Part shown: positions 8,491 to 17,648 of the stretch, one piece after another
How the letters are laid out: each line of letters starts with the position of its first letter
Numbering within the stretch: position 1 is the stretch's first letter
Assembly: GCF_029210375.1 (NCBI RefSeq)
Contig: NZ_JARGER010000027.1
Coordinates: forward strand, 1-64,000
From: Nocardioides sp. YIM 152315
GTDB taxonomy: Bacteria; Actinomycetota; Actinomycetes; Propionibacteriales; Nocardioidaceae
Reading direction: 5' to 3'
Length of the DNA: 64,000 bases
The notes under the pieces: model-generated
What the model was told of the DNA's origin: nothing
Database searches by the model: none
Seen by the model: the letters and a program-made list of their open reading frames with translations, nothing else
Made by a program: the position numbers and the translations under genes

Positions 8491-9852
8491 TCAGCGTCGA
8501 ACGGTGGCGGTCCGAGCCGCCGTGGCGACCGAGAGCGCGCCGAGCGCGGTCGCCAGGACGAAGACGGACAGGAACGGGTCGACGTCCGCCCGGTGCGCCG
8601 CGCCGAACACGATGCCGGAGATCGAGAGCGCGAGCGCGCCGCCGAGCGAGTCGGCGATCGACAGCGCGGACGAGTTGAAGCCGCGGTCGGCATCGGTGGA
8701 GGCGGCGAGCATCGCGACGCCGGTGCGCGGGTAGCCGAAGCCCATGCCGGCGCCGGCGACGACGTACGTCGCCATCGTGAGCGCCCAGGGCCCGTGCGTC
8801 GCCACGACCAGGACGAGCCCGAGCGTGCCGAGGAGCAGGAGCCCGCTGCCCCAGCGCATCGCGGCGACGTCGGAGACCCGCTCGCCGAGCCGGGACTGCA
8901 CCTGGCTGGACGCCGCCCACACGATGCCCACGCCCGTGAGCGCGAGGCCGGCGGTGGCGGCGGTCAGGCCCCAGCGCTCCTGGAGCACGAAGACGATGTA
9001 GGCCTCGGCGCAGAAGAACGACGCGCTGAGCAGGCCGCGGGTGCCGATCACGGCCGGCAGGCCGCGCCGGGCGACCAGCGAGCCGGCGGGCAGCATCCGC
9101 CGCAGCGCCACCAGCACGACGGCGAGCGCGGCGACCGCGAGGACCGCGGTGGGGCCCCGCCGCGAGCCGAGCAGCTCGAGCGCGAGCACGGCGACGGCGA
9201 CCACGACCGCCCACGCCAGCCGCGACCGCGAGGCGGGCGTGCCCTCCTCCCGCCTCTCGAGGGTGCGCAGCGCCGGCCCGATCAGCACCGCCGCCAGCGC
9301 CACCAGCGCGACGACGCCGAGGAAGACCCAACGCCACCCGAGGGCATCGGCGACGAACGCCGCCAGGGCCGGGCCGAACAGCGAGGGCAGCACCCACGCC
9401 GCCGCGAAGCTCGCGAACACCGCGGGCTGGAGCATGGCGGGGAACACCAGGCCGACCACGACGTACAGGCAGACGGTGAGCGCGCCCCCGCCGAGCCCCT
9501 GGAGGACCCGGCCACCGACCAGCACCTCCATCGAGGGCGCGACCCCGCAGACGACGAGGCCGAGCGCGAAGAGCACCAGCGCCACCGCGAGCGGCCGCAC
9601 CGGCCCCCGCCGGTCGCTCCACGCGCCGGCCGCGACCATGCCGACGACGGCGCTCGCGAGCGGCGCCGCGAACGAGAGCGCGTAGAGCCCGACGCCGTCG
9701 AGCTCGTCGGCGACCGTCGGCATCACGGTCGTGACCGCGGTCGCCTCGAACGCCACGAAGGCACACAGCGCGAACATCCCGATCGTGGTGGCGGCGTACG
9801 TCGGGGAGAGCAGTCGCGGCCGCGACTCGGCTCGCGGTGTGGTCGCGGTCAC
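8491..9852 (-). CDS. MFS transporter (drug:H+ antiporter type)
   Basis: About 453 residues with roughly 14 predicted hydrophobic segments. A motif-A-like loop AAGAWSDRRGPVRP follows the second helix, and VGGRVLQGLGGG resembles the motif of DHA2-like exporters. The N-terminal VMPTVADEL fits the EmrB/QacA family. The substrate cannot be read from sequence. The GTG at 9852 is chosen; a TTG at 9873 in frame is an alternative, and neither has a clear Shine-Dalgarno. It is not part of the conserved core order and looks like an accessory insertion. Confidence 0.82.
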   Translation of the reverse strand: MTATTPRAESRPRLLSPTYAATTIGMFALCAFVAFEATAVTTVMPTVADELDGVGLYALSFAAPLASAVVGMVAAGAWSDRRGPVRPLAVALVLFALGLVVCGVAPSMEVLVGGRVLQGLGGGALTVCLYVVVGLVFPAMLQPAVFASFAAAWVLPSLFGPALAAFVADALGWRWVFLGVVALVALAAVLIGPALRTLERREEGTPASRSRLAWAVVVAVAVLALELLGSRRGPTAVLAVAALAVVLVALRRMLPAGSLVARRGLPAVIGTRGLLSASFFCAEAYIVFVLQERWGLTAATAGLALTGVGIVWAASSQVQSRLGERVSDVAAMRWGSGLLLLGTLGLVLVVATHGPWALTMATYVVAGAGMGFGYPRTGVAMLAASTDADRGFNSSALSIADSLGGALALSISGIVFGAAHRADVDPFLSVFVLATALGALSVATAARTATVRR

Positions 9853-9916
9853 GGCAGGACGGTAGGACTTCAACCGCGGTCGAGGTCAACCGGGATCGTC
9901 GCCGCGCTCGCTCAGG

Positions 9917-9990
9917 TGGTCCTCCGTAGTCGCAATCGGGTGGTTCGGGTAACCCCCTCGCGTGGTTCGACTGGTCCGCGCGGTGGTTCG
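9917..9990 (+). promoter_or_regulatory. Phased direct repeats GTGGTTCG upstream of the sigma factor gene
   Basis: Exact GTGGTTCG octamers begin at 9940, 9962 and 9983, spaced 22 and 21 bp (two helical turns). A weaker GTGGTCCT at 9917 lies 23 bp before the first. They precede the presumed promoter region of the sigma gene. Such same-face repeats usually mark an operator for an oligomeric regulator. Which protein binds is unknown; the divergent MFS gene could share it. Confidence 0.5.
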
Positions 9991-10060
9991 CATAGCCCGT
10001 CTAGACCATTACGGACAAGTAAGTACAGAAAAGCCGCAAGAACGCGTCACGATCTTCTCC

Positions 10061-10912
10061 GTGAACCGTTCCGACCGTGTGACGAGCACGATCATCGACT
10101 CCGCCGCGACCACCGCCGAGCAGCTGGCAGTGGACCACATCCCCCTGGTTGCGCACCTGGTGCGCGAGGTCTCCGGCCGTATCCCGGCCTCCGTCGATCG
10201 CGACGACCTGCGATCGGCCGGACTGGTCGCGCTCGTCGCGGCGTCCCGCGCGTTCGACCCCGACCTGGGCGTCCCCTTCGCGGCGTACGCCGCGCAGCGC
10301 ATCCGCGGCGCGCTCCTCGATGAGCTCCGCTCGGTCGACTGGGCCTCCCGCTCCGTGCGTCGGAAGGGTCGCGAGATCGAGGCCACCCGGCAGCGGCTCG
10401 CCGCCGCGATGGGTCAGTTCCCCGACGACCGCGCCGTCGCCGAGTCGCTCGGAGTCCCGACCGCCGAGGTCGTCCGGGCCGACGCCGACGTCGCCCGGGC
10501 GAGCGTCCTCTCGATCCACGGCACCGACCGCGACCTCGCCGACGAGGTGCCGACCGCCGCGCTCGGCCCCGAGGCGCTCCTCGAGCGCGGCGAGCAGCTC
10601 GCCTACCTCGCCGACGCCATCGACGAGCTCCCCGAGCGGCTGCAGTTCGTCGTCCGCGCCTACTTCCTCGAGGAGCGGCCGATGGCGGAGATCGGCGCCG
10701 AGCTGGGCGTCACCGAGTCGCGCGTCTCCCAGCTGCGCGCCGAGGCGCTCGTGCTGCTCCGCGGCGCGCTCGCGTCGGCTCTCGAGCCGCACCTGGTCGA
10801 GGAGCCAGCCAACCCGACCGGCGTCGCCGCGCGACGCAAGGCGGCGTACGCCGAGTCCGTCCAGGCCCGCTACGCGGCGCGCCTGCGCGTGCCGATGGTG
10901 CAGACCGCCTGA
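10061..10912 (+). CDS. RNA polymerase sigma factor, FliA/WhiG-like
   Basis: About 283 residues. Region 2 includes VDRDDLRSAGLVALVAA, FAAYAAQRIRGALLDELRSVDWASRSVRRKGR (the FliA/WhiG-type region 2.4-3.0 block); region 4 is LPERLQFVVRAYFLEERPMAEIGAELGVTESRVSQLRAEA, a helix-turn-helix for the -35. The frame is open from 9962, but family-like sequence begins only after GTG 10061, with GTG 10079 another candidate; no strong ribosome site decides. No flagellar genes are seen here, so a developmental or stress role (WhiG-like) is as likely as motility. An acidic/arginine-rich C-terminal extension follows region 4. Confidence 0.85.
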   Translation: MNRSDRVTSTIIDSAATTAEQLAVDHIPLVAHLVREVSGRIPASVDRDDLRSAGLVALVAASRAFDPDLGVPFAAYAAQRIRGALLDELRSVDWASRSVRRKGREIEATRQRLAAAMGQFPDDRAVAESLGVPTAEVVRADADVARASVLSIHGTDRDLADEVPTAALGPEALLERGEQLAYLADAIDELPERLQFVVRAYFLEERPMAEIGAELGVTESRVSQLRAEALVLLRGALASALEPHLVEEPANPTGVAARRKAAYAESVQARYAARLRVPMVQTA

Positions 10913-11072
10913 GCCTGGATCCGCCGCTCTCCGCCTGCTGCGCGCCACCATCCGGGCACGCTGGCTTCGTTGCCGCCGCTCGGAAGACGCCCGGTATGCC
11001 TTCGCGACGGACGCCTTGCCATCGCACCCGCCTGGTGACGCTCGCGACGGCGGCCATCGGCGGATCCAGGCT
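10912..11072. repeat. 161-bp imperfect long palindrome after the sigma gene
   Basis: The outer arms AGCCTGGATCCGCCG (10912-10926) and CGGCGGATCCAGGCT (11058-11072) are perfect 15-bp inverted repeats. Inside, pairing continues imperfectly: the left segment GCGCGCCACCATCCGGGCAC matches the reverse complement of the right half at most positions. The left arm begins at the last base of the sigma stop codon. It could be a dispersed repeat, a large terminator or a structured RNA; no open frame inside looks like a gene. Confidence 0.6.
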
Positions 11073-11120
11073 GAGGCTCCCGGGGGACTGAGCCCGCGCC
11101 CGGGTGGGTAGGCGCTCCTC

Positions 11121-12416
11121 ATGAGCGCCGACACCGAGCAGCAGGAACGACGGCCACCGAAGTGGAGGATCGTCGGCCCCGGCCTCGTGGTCGCGGCCAC
11201 CGGCGTCGGCGCCGCGGACCTCGTGGCGACGCTCGTCGCCGGCGCGAAGTTCGGCTACACGCTGCTGTGGGTCGCCGTCCTCGGCGCGATCATCAAGGTC
11301 GTGCTCGTCGAGGGCGCCGGGCGCTACTCGCTGGCCACCGGCCGGACGATCTTCGAGGGCTGGCGCAGCCTGGGCCGGTGGACGACGTGGTACTTCGCGC
11401 CGTACATCGTCGTCTGGGGCCTGGTGTACGGCGCCACCGCGATGTCGTCGTCGGCGCTGCCCGTCATCGCGCTCTTCCCCGACCTGTCGCTGCGGTGGAC
11501 GGCCGTCGTGCTCGGCGTGATCGGGCTGCTGATGGTCTGGTTCGGCACCTACGCGACGTTCGAGAAGGTGATGGCCGCGCTGGTCGGCGTCATGTTCCTC
11601 GCCGTCGTGGGCGCCGCGCTCCTCGCGACCCCGAATCTCGGCGAGATCGTCCTCGGCCTGCGGCCGGTGTTCCCGGACGACTCGGTTATCAACGTGCTGG
11701 CGATCGCGGGTGGCGTGGGCGGGACGATCACGCTCGCGGCGTACGGCTACTGGCTGCGCGAGAAGGGGTGGGACAGCCCGGCGTTCATGCGGGTGATGCG
11801 TCTCGACAACGGCGTGGCCTACGCCGTCACCGGGATCTTCGTGGTCGCGATGCTGATCGTGGGCGCCGAGCTCTACTACTCCGCCGGCATCGCCGCCAAG
11901 ACCGGTGACCAGGCGCTCGTCCAGCTCTCCGACGTGCTCGACGACCGGTACGGCGAGGTCTTCGGCAAGGTCTTCCTCGTCGGCTTCTTCGCCTCGTCGT
12001 TCTCGTCGCTGATCGGCGTGTGGAGCGGGGTGAGCCTGATGTTCGCCGACTACGTCGGCAACCTCCGCGACCTGCCGTCTGGTCACCCCGACACCCGCAC
12101 CGGGGGCCGCTACTTCCGCGCCTATATGCTCTGGCTCACCTTCCCGCCGATGCTGCTCCTGCTGCTCGACGAGCCCGTCGGCCTGATCCTGGCCTACGGC
12201 ACCCTCGGCGCGCTCTTCATGCCCTTCCTCGCGGTCACGCTGCTCGTGCTCCTCAACCGGCGCCGCGAGGGTGCCCTCCCGCACTCCGAGGTGCCGCGGG
12301 AGTGGCGCAACGGCTGGCTCTCCAACGGGCTGATGCTGCTGTGCGCGGTCCTCTTCGCGGCGCTGGCCGTCAACGAGCTCAAGGGCGTGCTCGCGCCGTA
12401 CGTCGGGTGGTGGTGA
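11121..12416 (+). CDS. Divergent Nramp-family transporter
   Basis: 431 residues, about 11 membrane segments, beginning with the Nramp-like GPGLVVAATGVGAADLV...FGYTLLW. Canonical Nramp proteins bind Mn/Fe through a DPGN motif in helix 1 and MPH in helix 6. Here the corresponding stretches are GVGAAD and GGTITLAAYGYW, lacking the usual Asp-Pro-Gly-Asn and Met-x-His. It is therefore an Nramp-related carrier with a changed substrate site, possibly for Mg or another ion, or not a metal transporter. Stand-alone gene; no MntR-type site recognised. Confidence 0.8.
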   Translation: MSADTEQQERRPPKWRIVGPGLVVAATGVGAADLVATLVAGAKFGYTLLWVAVLGAIIKVVLVEGAGRYSLATGRTIFEGWRSLGRWTTWYFAPYIVVWGLVYGATAMSSSALPVIALFPDLSLRWTAVVLGVIGLLMVWFGTYATFEKVMAALVGVMFLAVVGAALLATPNLGEIVLGLRPVFPDDSVINVLAIAGGVGGTITLAAYGYWLREKGWDSPAFMRVMRLDNGVAYAVTGIFVVAMLIVGAELYYSAGIAAKTGDQALVQLSDVLDDRYGEVFGKVFLVGFFASSFSSLIGVWSGVSLMFADYVGNLRDLPSGHPDTRTGGRYFRAYMLWLTFPPMLLLLLDEPVGLILAYGTLGALFMPFLAVTLLVLLNRRREGALPHSEVPREWRNGWLSNGLMLLCAVLFAALAVNELKGVLAPYVGWW

Positions 12417-12428
12417 GGCGCGGGGCCC

Positions 12429-14840
12429 TCAGTCGAGGCTGAGGCCGGCCGCAGGGGCGACGCGGGCGGCGCGCCGAGCGGGCAGGAGTGCCGAGACGAG
12501 GCCGGCGATCCCGGCGACCAGCACGACGAGCGCCAGCTGACCCCACGGCAGCACCATCGCGGCGTCGTCGACCGCCCTGCTCACCAGGGCCTGCACGGCG
12601 ACCCAGGCGAAGGTCACGCCGATCGCCGTCCCGAGGGCGGTCGCGACCACGGAGAGCAGCACGGCCTCGGTGGCGAGCGTCGCGCGCAGCTGGCGCCGGG
12701 TGAGGCCGAGCGCACGGAGCAGGGCGTTCTCGCGGCCGCGCTCGAGCACCGAGAGGCCGAGCGTGTTGCCGATGCCGATCAGTGCGATCACGACGGCGAT
12801 GCCGAGCAGCGCGACCACGGTGCCGGTGAGGACGTCGAGCTGGAGGGTCACCCACGCGCGGTCCCGCAGGCCGTTGACCAGGTCCGCGCCCGCCGGCCGG
12901 GCGAGCGCGTCGAGGTCGCCGCCGAGGTCCTCGGCATCGGCGTCGTCGGAGGCTCGGACCCAGATCGCCCAGGGCTCGGTGGTGCTGGTCAGCGCGGTCA
13001 GCGTGGCGGGCGCCACGAGCGCGGCCTCGCCGAAGCCGTCGCCGGTCCGGACCCGCAGGACCTGGCTGTGCGCACCCGCCCGGACGGTGACCTCGGAGCC
13101 GTCTGCGAGCCCGTCCATGAGGTCGACCGGCACCCAGACCTCGCCCGGCTCCGGCATCCGCTGAGGCCCGCGGACCACGTCGGCGTCGTCGGTCATCGCG
13201 ACCACCGGCAGCCGGCCGACGCCGGAGACGGTCGCCGAGGTGCCGGTGAGCGCGACGGTGGAGTCGACGCCCGGCGCCGCACCGACCTCGTCGACGAGGT
13301 CCGCGGACAGCGCCCGGTCGGTGCCGGTGAGCGTCACGTCGACCGGGTGGTCCGTGTCGAGGTCGTCCGCGACCGCGCTGCGCGAACTGGCGAGGCCCAC
13401 CAGCACCGCCGTGGTCAGCGTGACGCCGACGAGCAGGGACGCGGTCGTGGCGGCGGTGCGCCGTGGGTTGCGCACGGCGTTCTCGGCCGCGAGGCGGGCG
13501 GGTGCCCCCGCAACCCGCCCGACCGCGCCGCCGACGGCGCGGATGAGTGCCGGGACGAGGACCGGTCCGAGCAGCAGCACGCCGGTGAAGGAGGCGGCCC
13601 CGCCGGCCACCATGACGGCCGCGCTCCCCGCGCCGACCGACAGGGCCAGGAGCGCGCCGCCGAGGGCGATCGCGACGACCCCCAGGAGGACCCGCAGCCG
13701 GCCGGCGCCGGACCGCACGCCGGTCGAGTCGTCCGGGCGCAGCGCGGCCAGCGGGCTGATGCGCACCACGCGCCGGGTGGGGAGCCAGGCCGCCACCACC
13801 GTGACGAGGACGCCGGTGGCGAGGGCACCGGCGTACCACGGCAGCGACGGCACCGGGAACGCCATGGTCCCGGTGGGAAGCGCCGACTTCGCCAGCGCCA
13901 CCAGTGCGTAGCCGAGCCCGGTGCCGACGCCGAGCCCGAGCAGGGCGGAGACCAGGCCGAGGGCGAGCGCCTCGACCCGCACCGACCGGAGAACCTGACG
14001 ACGGGTCCCGCCGACGCAGCGCAGCAGCGCGAAGTCGCGGGCGCGCTGGGCGAAGAGGATCGAGAAGGTGTTCGCGATGACCAGCACCGACACGAAGAGC
14101 GCGATCGCCGCGAAGATCAGCAGCAGGATCGCCAGCACGTTCACCTCGTTGGTGAGCTCGGCCTGACGGTCCTCGACGAACTCGTCGCGCGGTTGCACCC
14201 GCGCGCCCTCGGGCAGGGCCTCGGCGAGGGCGGACGCGCCCGGCCCGGCGTACACCACGGAGTCGACCCAGAGGTCCGAGTCGAGACCGCGCAGGTCCGG
14301 CCAGGTGAGGTAGAGCTGCGCCCCGACGCTGGCCGACGGGGTGTCGACGAGGCCGACGAGCGTGGCCTCGACCGCGTCCCGGCCGGTGCCGACCTCGACG
14401 ATGTCACCGATCGCGACCTCCTCGCCCTTCACCGAGTTGGCGTCGGCGACGACCTCGCCGGGCTGCTCGGGGAAGCGGCCGTCGCGGAGCACCTGCCAGC
14501 GCAGGTCGGGGTCGGTCGCGATCGCGCCGACGTCGGTGCGCTCGCCGAGGAGAGCGTCGCCGACCCGCACGGACTGGGGAGTCCAGCCGAGGACGGCGGC
14601 GGAGTCGCCGTCGGCCTCCGCCCGGTCGACGACGCGCTCCGCCTGGTCGGCGTCCACGTCGCTGACGACGACGTCGGCGCCGCGGTAGGGCAGCTCGACG
14701 CCGGCGACCAGGCCGGCCCTGGTCGCGTCCGAGAGCAGGCTGGTGACGACGACGAACGCTACCCCGATGACCACGGCCACCGCCGCCGAGACGTAGCGGC
14801 GGGTGTGGGTGCGCAGCGACGCGCGCAGCACCGTCCTCAT
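12429..14840 (-). CDS. ABC transporter permease, FtsX/MacB type, two FtsX domains
   Basis: An 803-residue permease of the MacB/LolE-like type. An N-terminal membrane anchor is followed by a large extracytoplasmic domain, an FtsX block (about residues 255-380), a second periplasmic-like domain after additional helices, and a C-terminal FtsX block (about 670-795, NTLGLSVLERGRENALLRALGLTRRQL). Such exporters usually use ATP hydrolysis to drive transport or mechanotransduction for peptides, antibiotics or lipoproteins. The start ATG overlaps the stop of the ATPase gene. Confidence 0.9.
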   Translation of the reverse strand: MRTVLRASLRTHTRRYVSAAVAVVIGVAFVVVTSLLSDATRAGLVAGVELPYRGADVVVSDVDADQAERVVDRAEADGDSAAVLGWTPQSVRVGDALLGERTDVGAIATDPDLRWQVLRDGRFPEQPGEVVADANSVKGEEVAIGDIVEVGTGRDAVEATLVGLVDTPSASVGAQLYLTWPDLRGLDSDLWVDSVVYAGPGASALAEALPEGARVQPRDEFVEDRQAELTNEVNVLAILLLIFAAIALFVSVLVIANTFSILFAQRARDFALLRCVGGTRRQVLRSVRVEALALGLVSALLGLGVGTGLGYALVALAKSALPTGTMAFPVPSLPWYAGALATGVLVTVVAAWLPTRRVVRISPLAALRPDDSTGVRSGAGRLRVLLGVVAIALGGALLALSVGAGSAAVMVAGGAASFTGVLLLGPVLVPALIRAVGGAVGRVAGAPARLAAENAVRNPRRTAATTASLLVGVTLTTAVLVGLASSRSAVADDLDTDHPVDVTLTGTDRALSADLVDEVGAAPGVDSTVALTGTSATVSGVGRLPVVAMTDDADVVRGPQRMPEPGEVWVPVDLMDGLADGSEVTVRAGAHSQVLRVRTGDGFGEAALVAPATLTALTSTTEPWAIWVRASDDADAEDLGGDLDALARPAGADLVNGLRDRAWVTLQLDVLTGTVVALLGIAVVIALIGIGNTLGLSVLERGRENALLRALGLTRRQLRATLATEAVLLSVVATALGTAIGVTFAWVAVQALVSRAVDDAAMVLPWGQLALVVLVAGIAGLVSALLPARRAARVAPAAGLSLD

Positions 14841-15601
14841 CGAGCGTCCCCCCGGAGAGTGGCGACCAGCTGCTCGGTCGACGGCTCGGTGAGGTGCGCC
14901 CGGATCCGTCCGTCCGCGATCACGACGACGTCGTCGGCGTACGCCGCGGCGTCGAGCTCGTGCGTCACCATGACGACGGTCTGGCCGAGCTCGCGCACCG
15001 AGCGGCGCAGGAAGCCGAGCACCTCGGCCGACGCCTCGCTGTCGAGGTTGCCGGTCGGCTCGTCGGCGAACACGATGTCGGGCTGGCTGACCAGCGCGCG
15101 GGCGATCGCCACCCGCTGCTGCTGACCGCCGGAGAGCTCCGACGGGCGATGGCCCAGCCGGTCGCGGATGCCGAGGACGTCGACGACCAGGTCGTGGCGG
15201 TCGCGGACCTCGGCGTCGACGCGGCGGCCGGCGAGCTCGAGCGGGAGCAGCACGTTCTGGCCCGCGGTCAGCATGGGCAGCAGGTTGAAGGACTGGAAGA
15301 TGAAGCCGATGTGCTCTCGCCGGAAGACGGTCAGCGCGGTGTCGTCCATGTCCTCCAGGGCGCGGCCGGCGACCTCGACGGCACCGGCGGTGGGCGTGTC
15401 GAGGCCCGCCAGGCAGTGCATCAGGGTCGACTTGCCCGAGCCGGACGGGCCCATGATCGCGGTGAAGCGGCCGGCCGGCAGGTCGAGGTCGACGCCGCGG
15501 AGGGCGTGCACGGCGGTGTGGTCGGAGTCGCCGTGGCCGTAGACGCGGGTGAGGCCGCGGGCCCGGGCCGCGACGCGGACGGAGGTCTGGGTGATCGTCA
15601 T
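14837..15601 (-). CDS. ABC transporter ATP-binding protein (MacB/LolD type)
   Basis: 254 residues with Walker A GPSGSGKST, signature LSGGQQQRVAIARAL, Walker B IVFADEPTGNLD and a switch His in VMVTHEL. The GNLD after Walker B is typical of the LolD/FtsE/MacB group, which pairs with FtsX-type permeases, as here. First gene of a two-gene operon; the NarL-type two-component system lies 66 bases upstream on the same strand and probably regulates it. Confidence 0.93.
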   Translation of the reverse strand: MTITQTSVRVAARARGLTRVYGHGDSDHTAVHALRGVDLDLPAGRFTAIMGPSGSGKSTLMHCLAGLDTPTAGAVEVAGRALEDMDDTALTVFRREHIGFIFQSFNLLPMLTAGQNVLLPLELAGRRVDAEVRDRHDLVVDVLGIRDRLGHRPSELSGGQQQRVAIARALVSQPDIVFADEPTGNLDSEASAEVLGFLRRSVRELGQTVVMVTHELDAAAYADDVVVIADGRIRAHLTEPSTEQLVATLRGDAR

Positions 15602-15666
15602 GACGAGGACGATCCCGGCTCCCGGCGCCCGGATCGTCAGCCCGCGGGCCGGACCCGGCGTACGAC

Positions 15667-16338
15667 TCAGGTCGTACGCGCCAGCCCGGTCTCGTACGCC
15701 AGCACGACCAGCTGCACCCGGTCGCGCGAGCCGGTCTTGGCGAGCAGCCGGCCGACGTGAGTCTTCACCGTCGCCTCGGCGACCACGAGCTCGGCGGCGA
15801 TCTCGGTGTTGGTCCGGCCGCGTCCGACCAGCACGAGCACCTCGCGCTCGCGGTCGGTCAACCCGGCCAGCCGGTCGTCCGTCGTGGTGCCCGCGGCATC
15901 GGGCAGCACCGCCGCGAACCGGTCGAGCAGCCGGCGGGTCGTGCTCGGCGCGACGACGGAGTCGCCCGCGTGCACGGTGCGGATCGCGGCGAGCAGGTCC
16001 TCGGGTGGGGCGTCCTTGAGCAGGAACGCCGCGGCGCCGGCCTTGATCGCCGAGAACGCGTACTCGTCCAGGTCGAAGGTCGTCAGCACCACCACCCGCG
16101 GGAGCTCGCCGCGCGCGGTCAGCTCGCGGGTCGCGGCGACGCCGTCCATGCGCGGCATCCGGACGTCCATCAGCACGACGTCGGCCGCCGTCACCGCGAG
16201 CCGCTGCACCGCCTCACCGCCGTCGCCGGCCTCGCCGACGACCTCCATGTCGGGCTGGCTGTCGACGAGCATCCGGAAGCCGCCGCGCACGAGCTGCTGG
16301 TCGTCGACCAGGAAGACCCTGATGCTCACGGCGTCCAC
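15667..16338 (-). CDS. NarL/LuxR-family response regulator
   Basis: A 223-residue response regulator: receiver domain (DD near residues 12-13, phosphoacceptor Asp in VVLMDVRMP, Thr/Lys in LLKDAPPEDL) and C-terminal LuxR helix-turn-helix (LTDREREVLVLVGRGRTNTEIAAELVVAEATVKTHVGRLLAKTG). The GTG at 16338 lies just after the kinase stop; a second GTG (16329) is possible. It probably controls the ABC exporter downstream, as many DesR/LiaR-like systems do. Confidence 0.92.
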   Translation of the reverse strand: MDAVSIRVFLVDDQQLVRGGFRMLVDSQPDMEVVGEAGDGGEAVQRLAVTAADVVLMDVRMPRMDGVAATRELTARGELPRVVVLTTFDLDEYAFSAIKAGAAAFLLKDAPPEDLLAAIRTVHAGDSVVAPSTTRRLLDRFAAVLPDAAGTTTDDRLAGLTDREREVLVLVGRGRTNTEIAAELVVAEATVKTHVGRLLAKTGSRDRVQLVVLAYETGLARTT

Positions 16339-16339
16339 C

Positions 16340-17491
16340 TCACAGGGGAAGCCTCGCAGCCACCCGCCAGCCGCCGCCCGGGCGGGGCCCGGCCTCGAGC
16401 GTGCCGCCGTGGGCCGTGACCCGCTCGCGCATGCCGACGAGCCCGAGTCCGTGCCCCTCGTCGGCGGTCCCGGTGCCGCGGCCCTCGTCCTCGACCAGCA
16501 CGGACACCGCGTCGCTCACCACCACCTCGACGCGCGCGCGAGCGTCGGGACCGGCGTGCCGGCGTACGTTCGTGAGCGCCTCCTGGACGACGCGGTAGGT
16601 CGTGAGCGCGATCCCGTCCGGCACCACCGCCGTCGGGTCCGGCAGCGCCGCGTCGACGTGGTCGCCGACCACCAGGCCGGCGAGGTCCGGCAGCCCCGGC
16701 TGCGGCCGGAGGCCGGTCCCCTCGCCCGAGCGGAGCAGGCCGAGCATCCGGCGCATCTCGGTGAGCGACTCCCGGCCGGTCACGGCGATCGTCTCCAGGG
16801 CACCGGCGGCGACGGCGGGGTCGTGCCGCGCGGCGTACCGGGCGCCGTCGGCCTGCACCACGATCGTCGACAGCCCGTGGGCGACCACGTCGTGCATCTC
16901 CCGGGCGATCCGGGCGCGCTCGTCGGAGGCCGCGAGGGCGACCTGCTGGGCAGCCTCCCGCTGGATCTGCTCGGCCCGCTCGACCAGCGCGTCGACGTAC
17001 GCCCGACGCGTGCGGGCCAGGGCGCCGAGCGCCCACGCGCTGACCACGATCGTGGTGATCGTGACGACGTAGGCGATCACCGGGTCGGCCTCGAGCGTGC
17101 CCCCGAAGCCGAGGACCCAGCGCATCGCCGCCACCACGGCGCCGCACACGCCCACACCGACCGCGGCGAGGCCCCAGCCGATCGACGCGTAGCGGGCGAC
17201 CGAGTACGTCGCGACGGGGAAGGCGACCTGGCTCCACAGGGGGACGTCGAGCAGGGCCGCCTGCGCGGCACTGGCGGTCGCGACGACCGCGAAGACGACG
17301 AGCGCGTGGTGGCGCCGCCAGTAGAGGGGGACCAGCTGCGCCAGGGACACCACGAGGCCGACCCACCCGGCGCCGGTGAGCGGCGTCGCGAGCGCCGGAA
17401 GCAGCAGCCCGGTCGCGAGCGCCACGTCGAACCACCGTTGGGCGCGCACGCCCAGCCGCCAGGGCCGGTCGTCGTGGGGCGCGAGGGTCAC
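16340..17491 (-). CDS. Sensor histidine kinase, HisKA_3 family
   Basis: 383 residues with several N-terminal membrane helices (about residues 15-150), a dimerisation helix with the phospho-His in ERARIAREMHDVVAHGL, and an HATPase domain ending DEGHGLGLVGMRERV. It shows the DesK/LiaS architecture, an intramembrane sensor without a large external domain, which often monitors envelope damage. It lies next to the response regulator. Minus-strand TAGGGT (17498-17503) is 6 nt before the GTG start, so the transcript is probably leaderless. Confidence 0.9.
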   Translation of the reverse strand: MTLAPHDDRPWRLGVRAQRWFDVALATGLLLPALATPLTGAGWVGLVVSLAQLVPLYWRRHHALVVFAVVATASAAQAALLDVPLWSQVAFPVATYSVARYASIGWGLAAVGVGVCGAVVAAMRWVLGFGGTLEADPVIAYVVTITTIVVSAWALGALARTRRAYVDALVERAEQIQREAAQQVALAASDERARIAREMHDVVAHGLSTIVVQADGARYAARHDPAVAAGALETIAVTGRESLTEMRRMLGLLRSGEGTGLRPQPGLPDLAGLVVGDHVDAALPDPTAVVPDGIALTTYRVVQEALTNVRRHAGPDARARVEVVVSDAVSVLVEDEGRGTGTADEGHGLGLVGMRERVTAHGGTLEAGPRPGGGWRVAARLPL

Positions 17492-17560
17492 GGCGCGACC
17501 CTAGACCGGGTGCCCGGGTGGGCGCGTCCAACCACGGGTGGACGGCCCGTACGTCGCGAG

Positions 17561-17648
17561 TAGGGTGCGAGCCATGAGCACCCCAAGAAACCGCTCGCTC
17601 CAGTCGCTGCGCTCCCACCGCTCACGCTTCCTCGGGGACCCCGCATGA
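17561..17648 (+). repeat. Mini-ORF/hairpin element, copy A
   Basis: A promoter-like TAGGGT (17561-17566) stands 7 nt before ATG 17574. The 24-codon ORF (M-S-T-P-R-N-R... R-S-H-R-S-R-F-L-G-D-P-A) ends in a TGA overlapping the ATG of the DUF4177 gene (ATGA, 17645-17648). The total is 75 nt including stop, the same as copies B, E and F. This copy is promoter-proximal, so it would be read as a leaderless mini-gene coupled to the next gene. The hairpin arms are weaker than in other copies. Confidence 0.6.
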
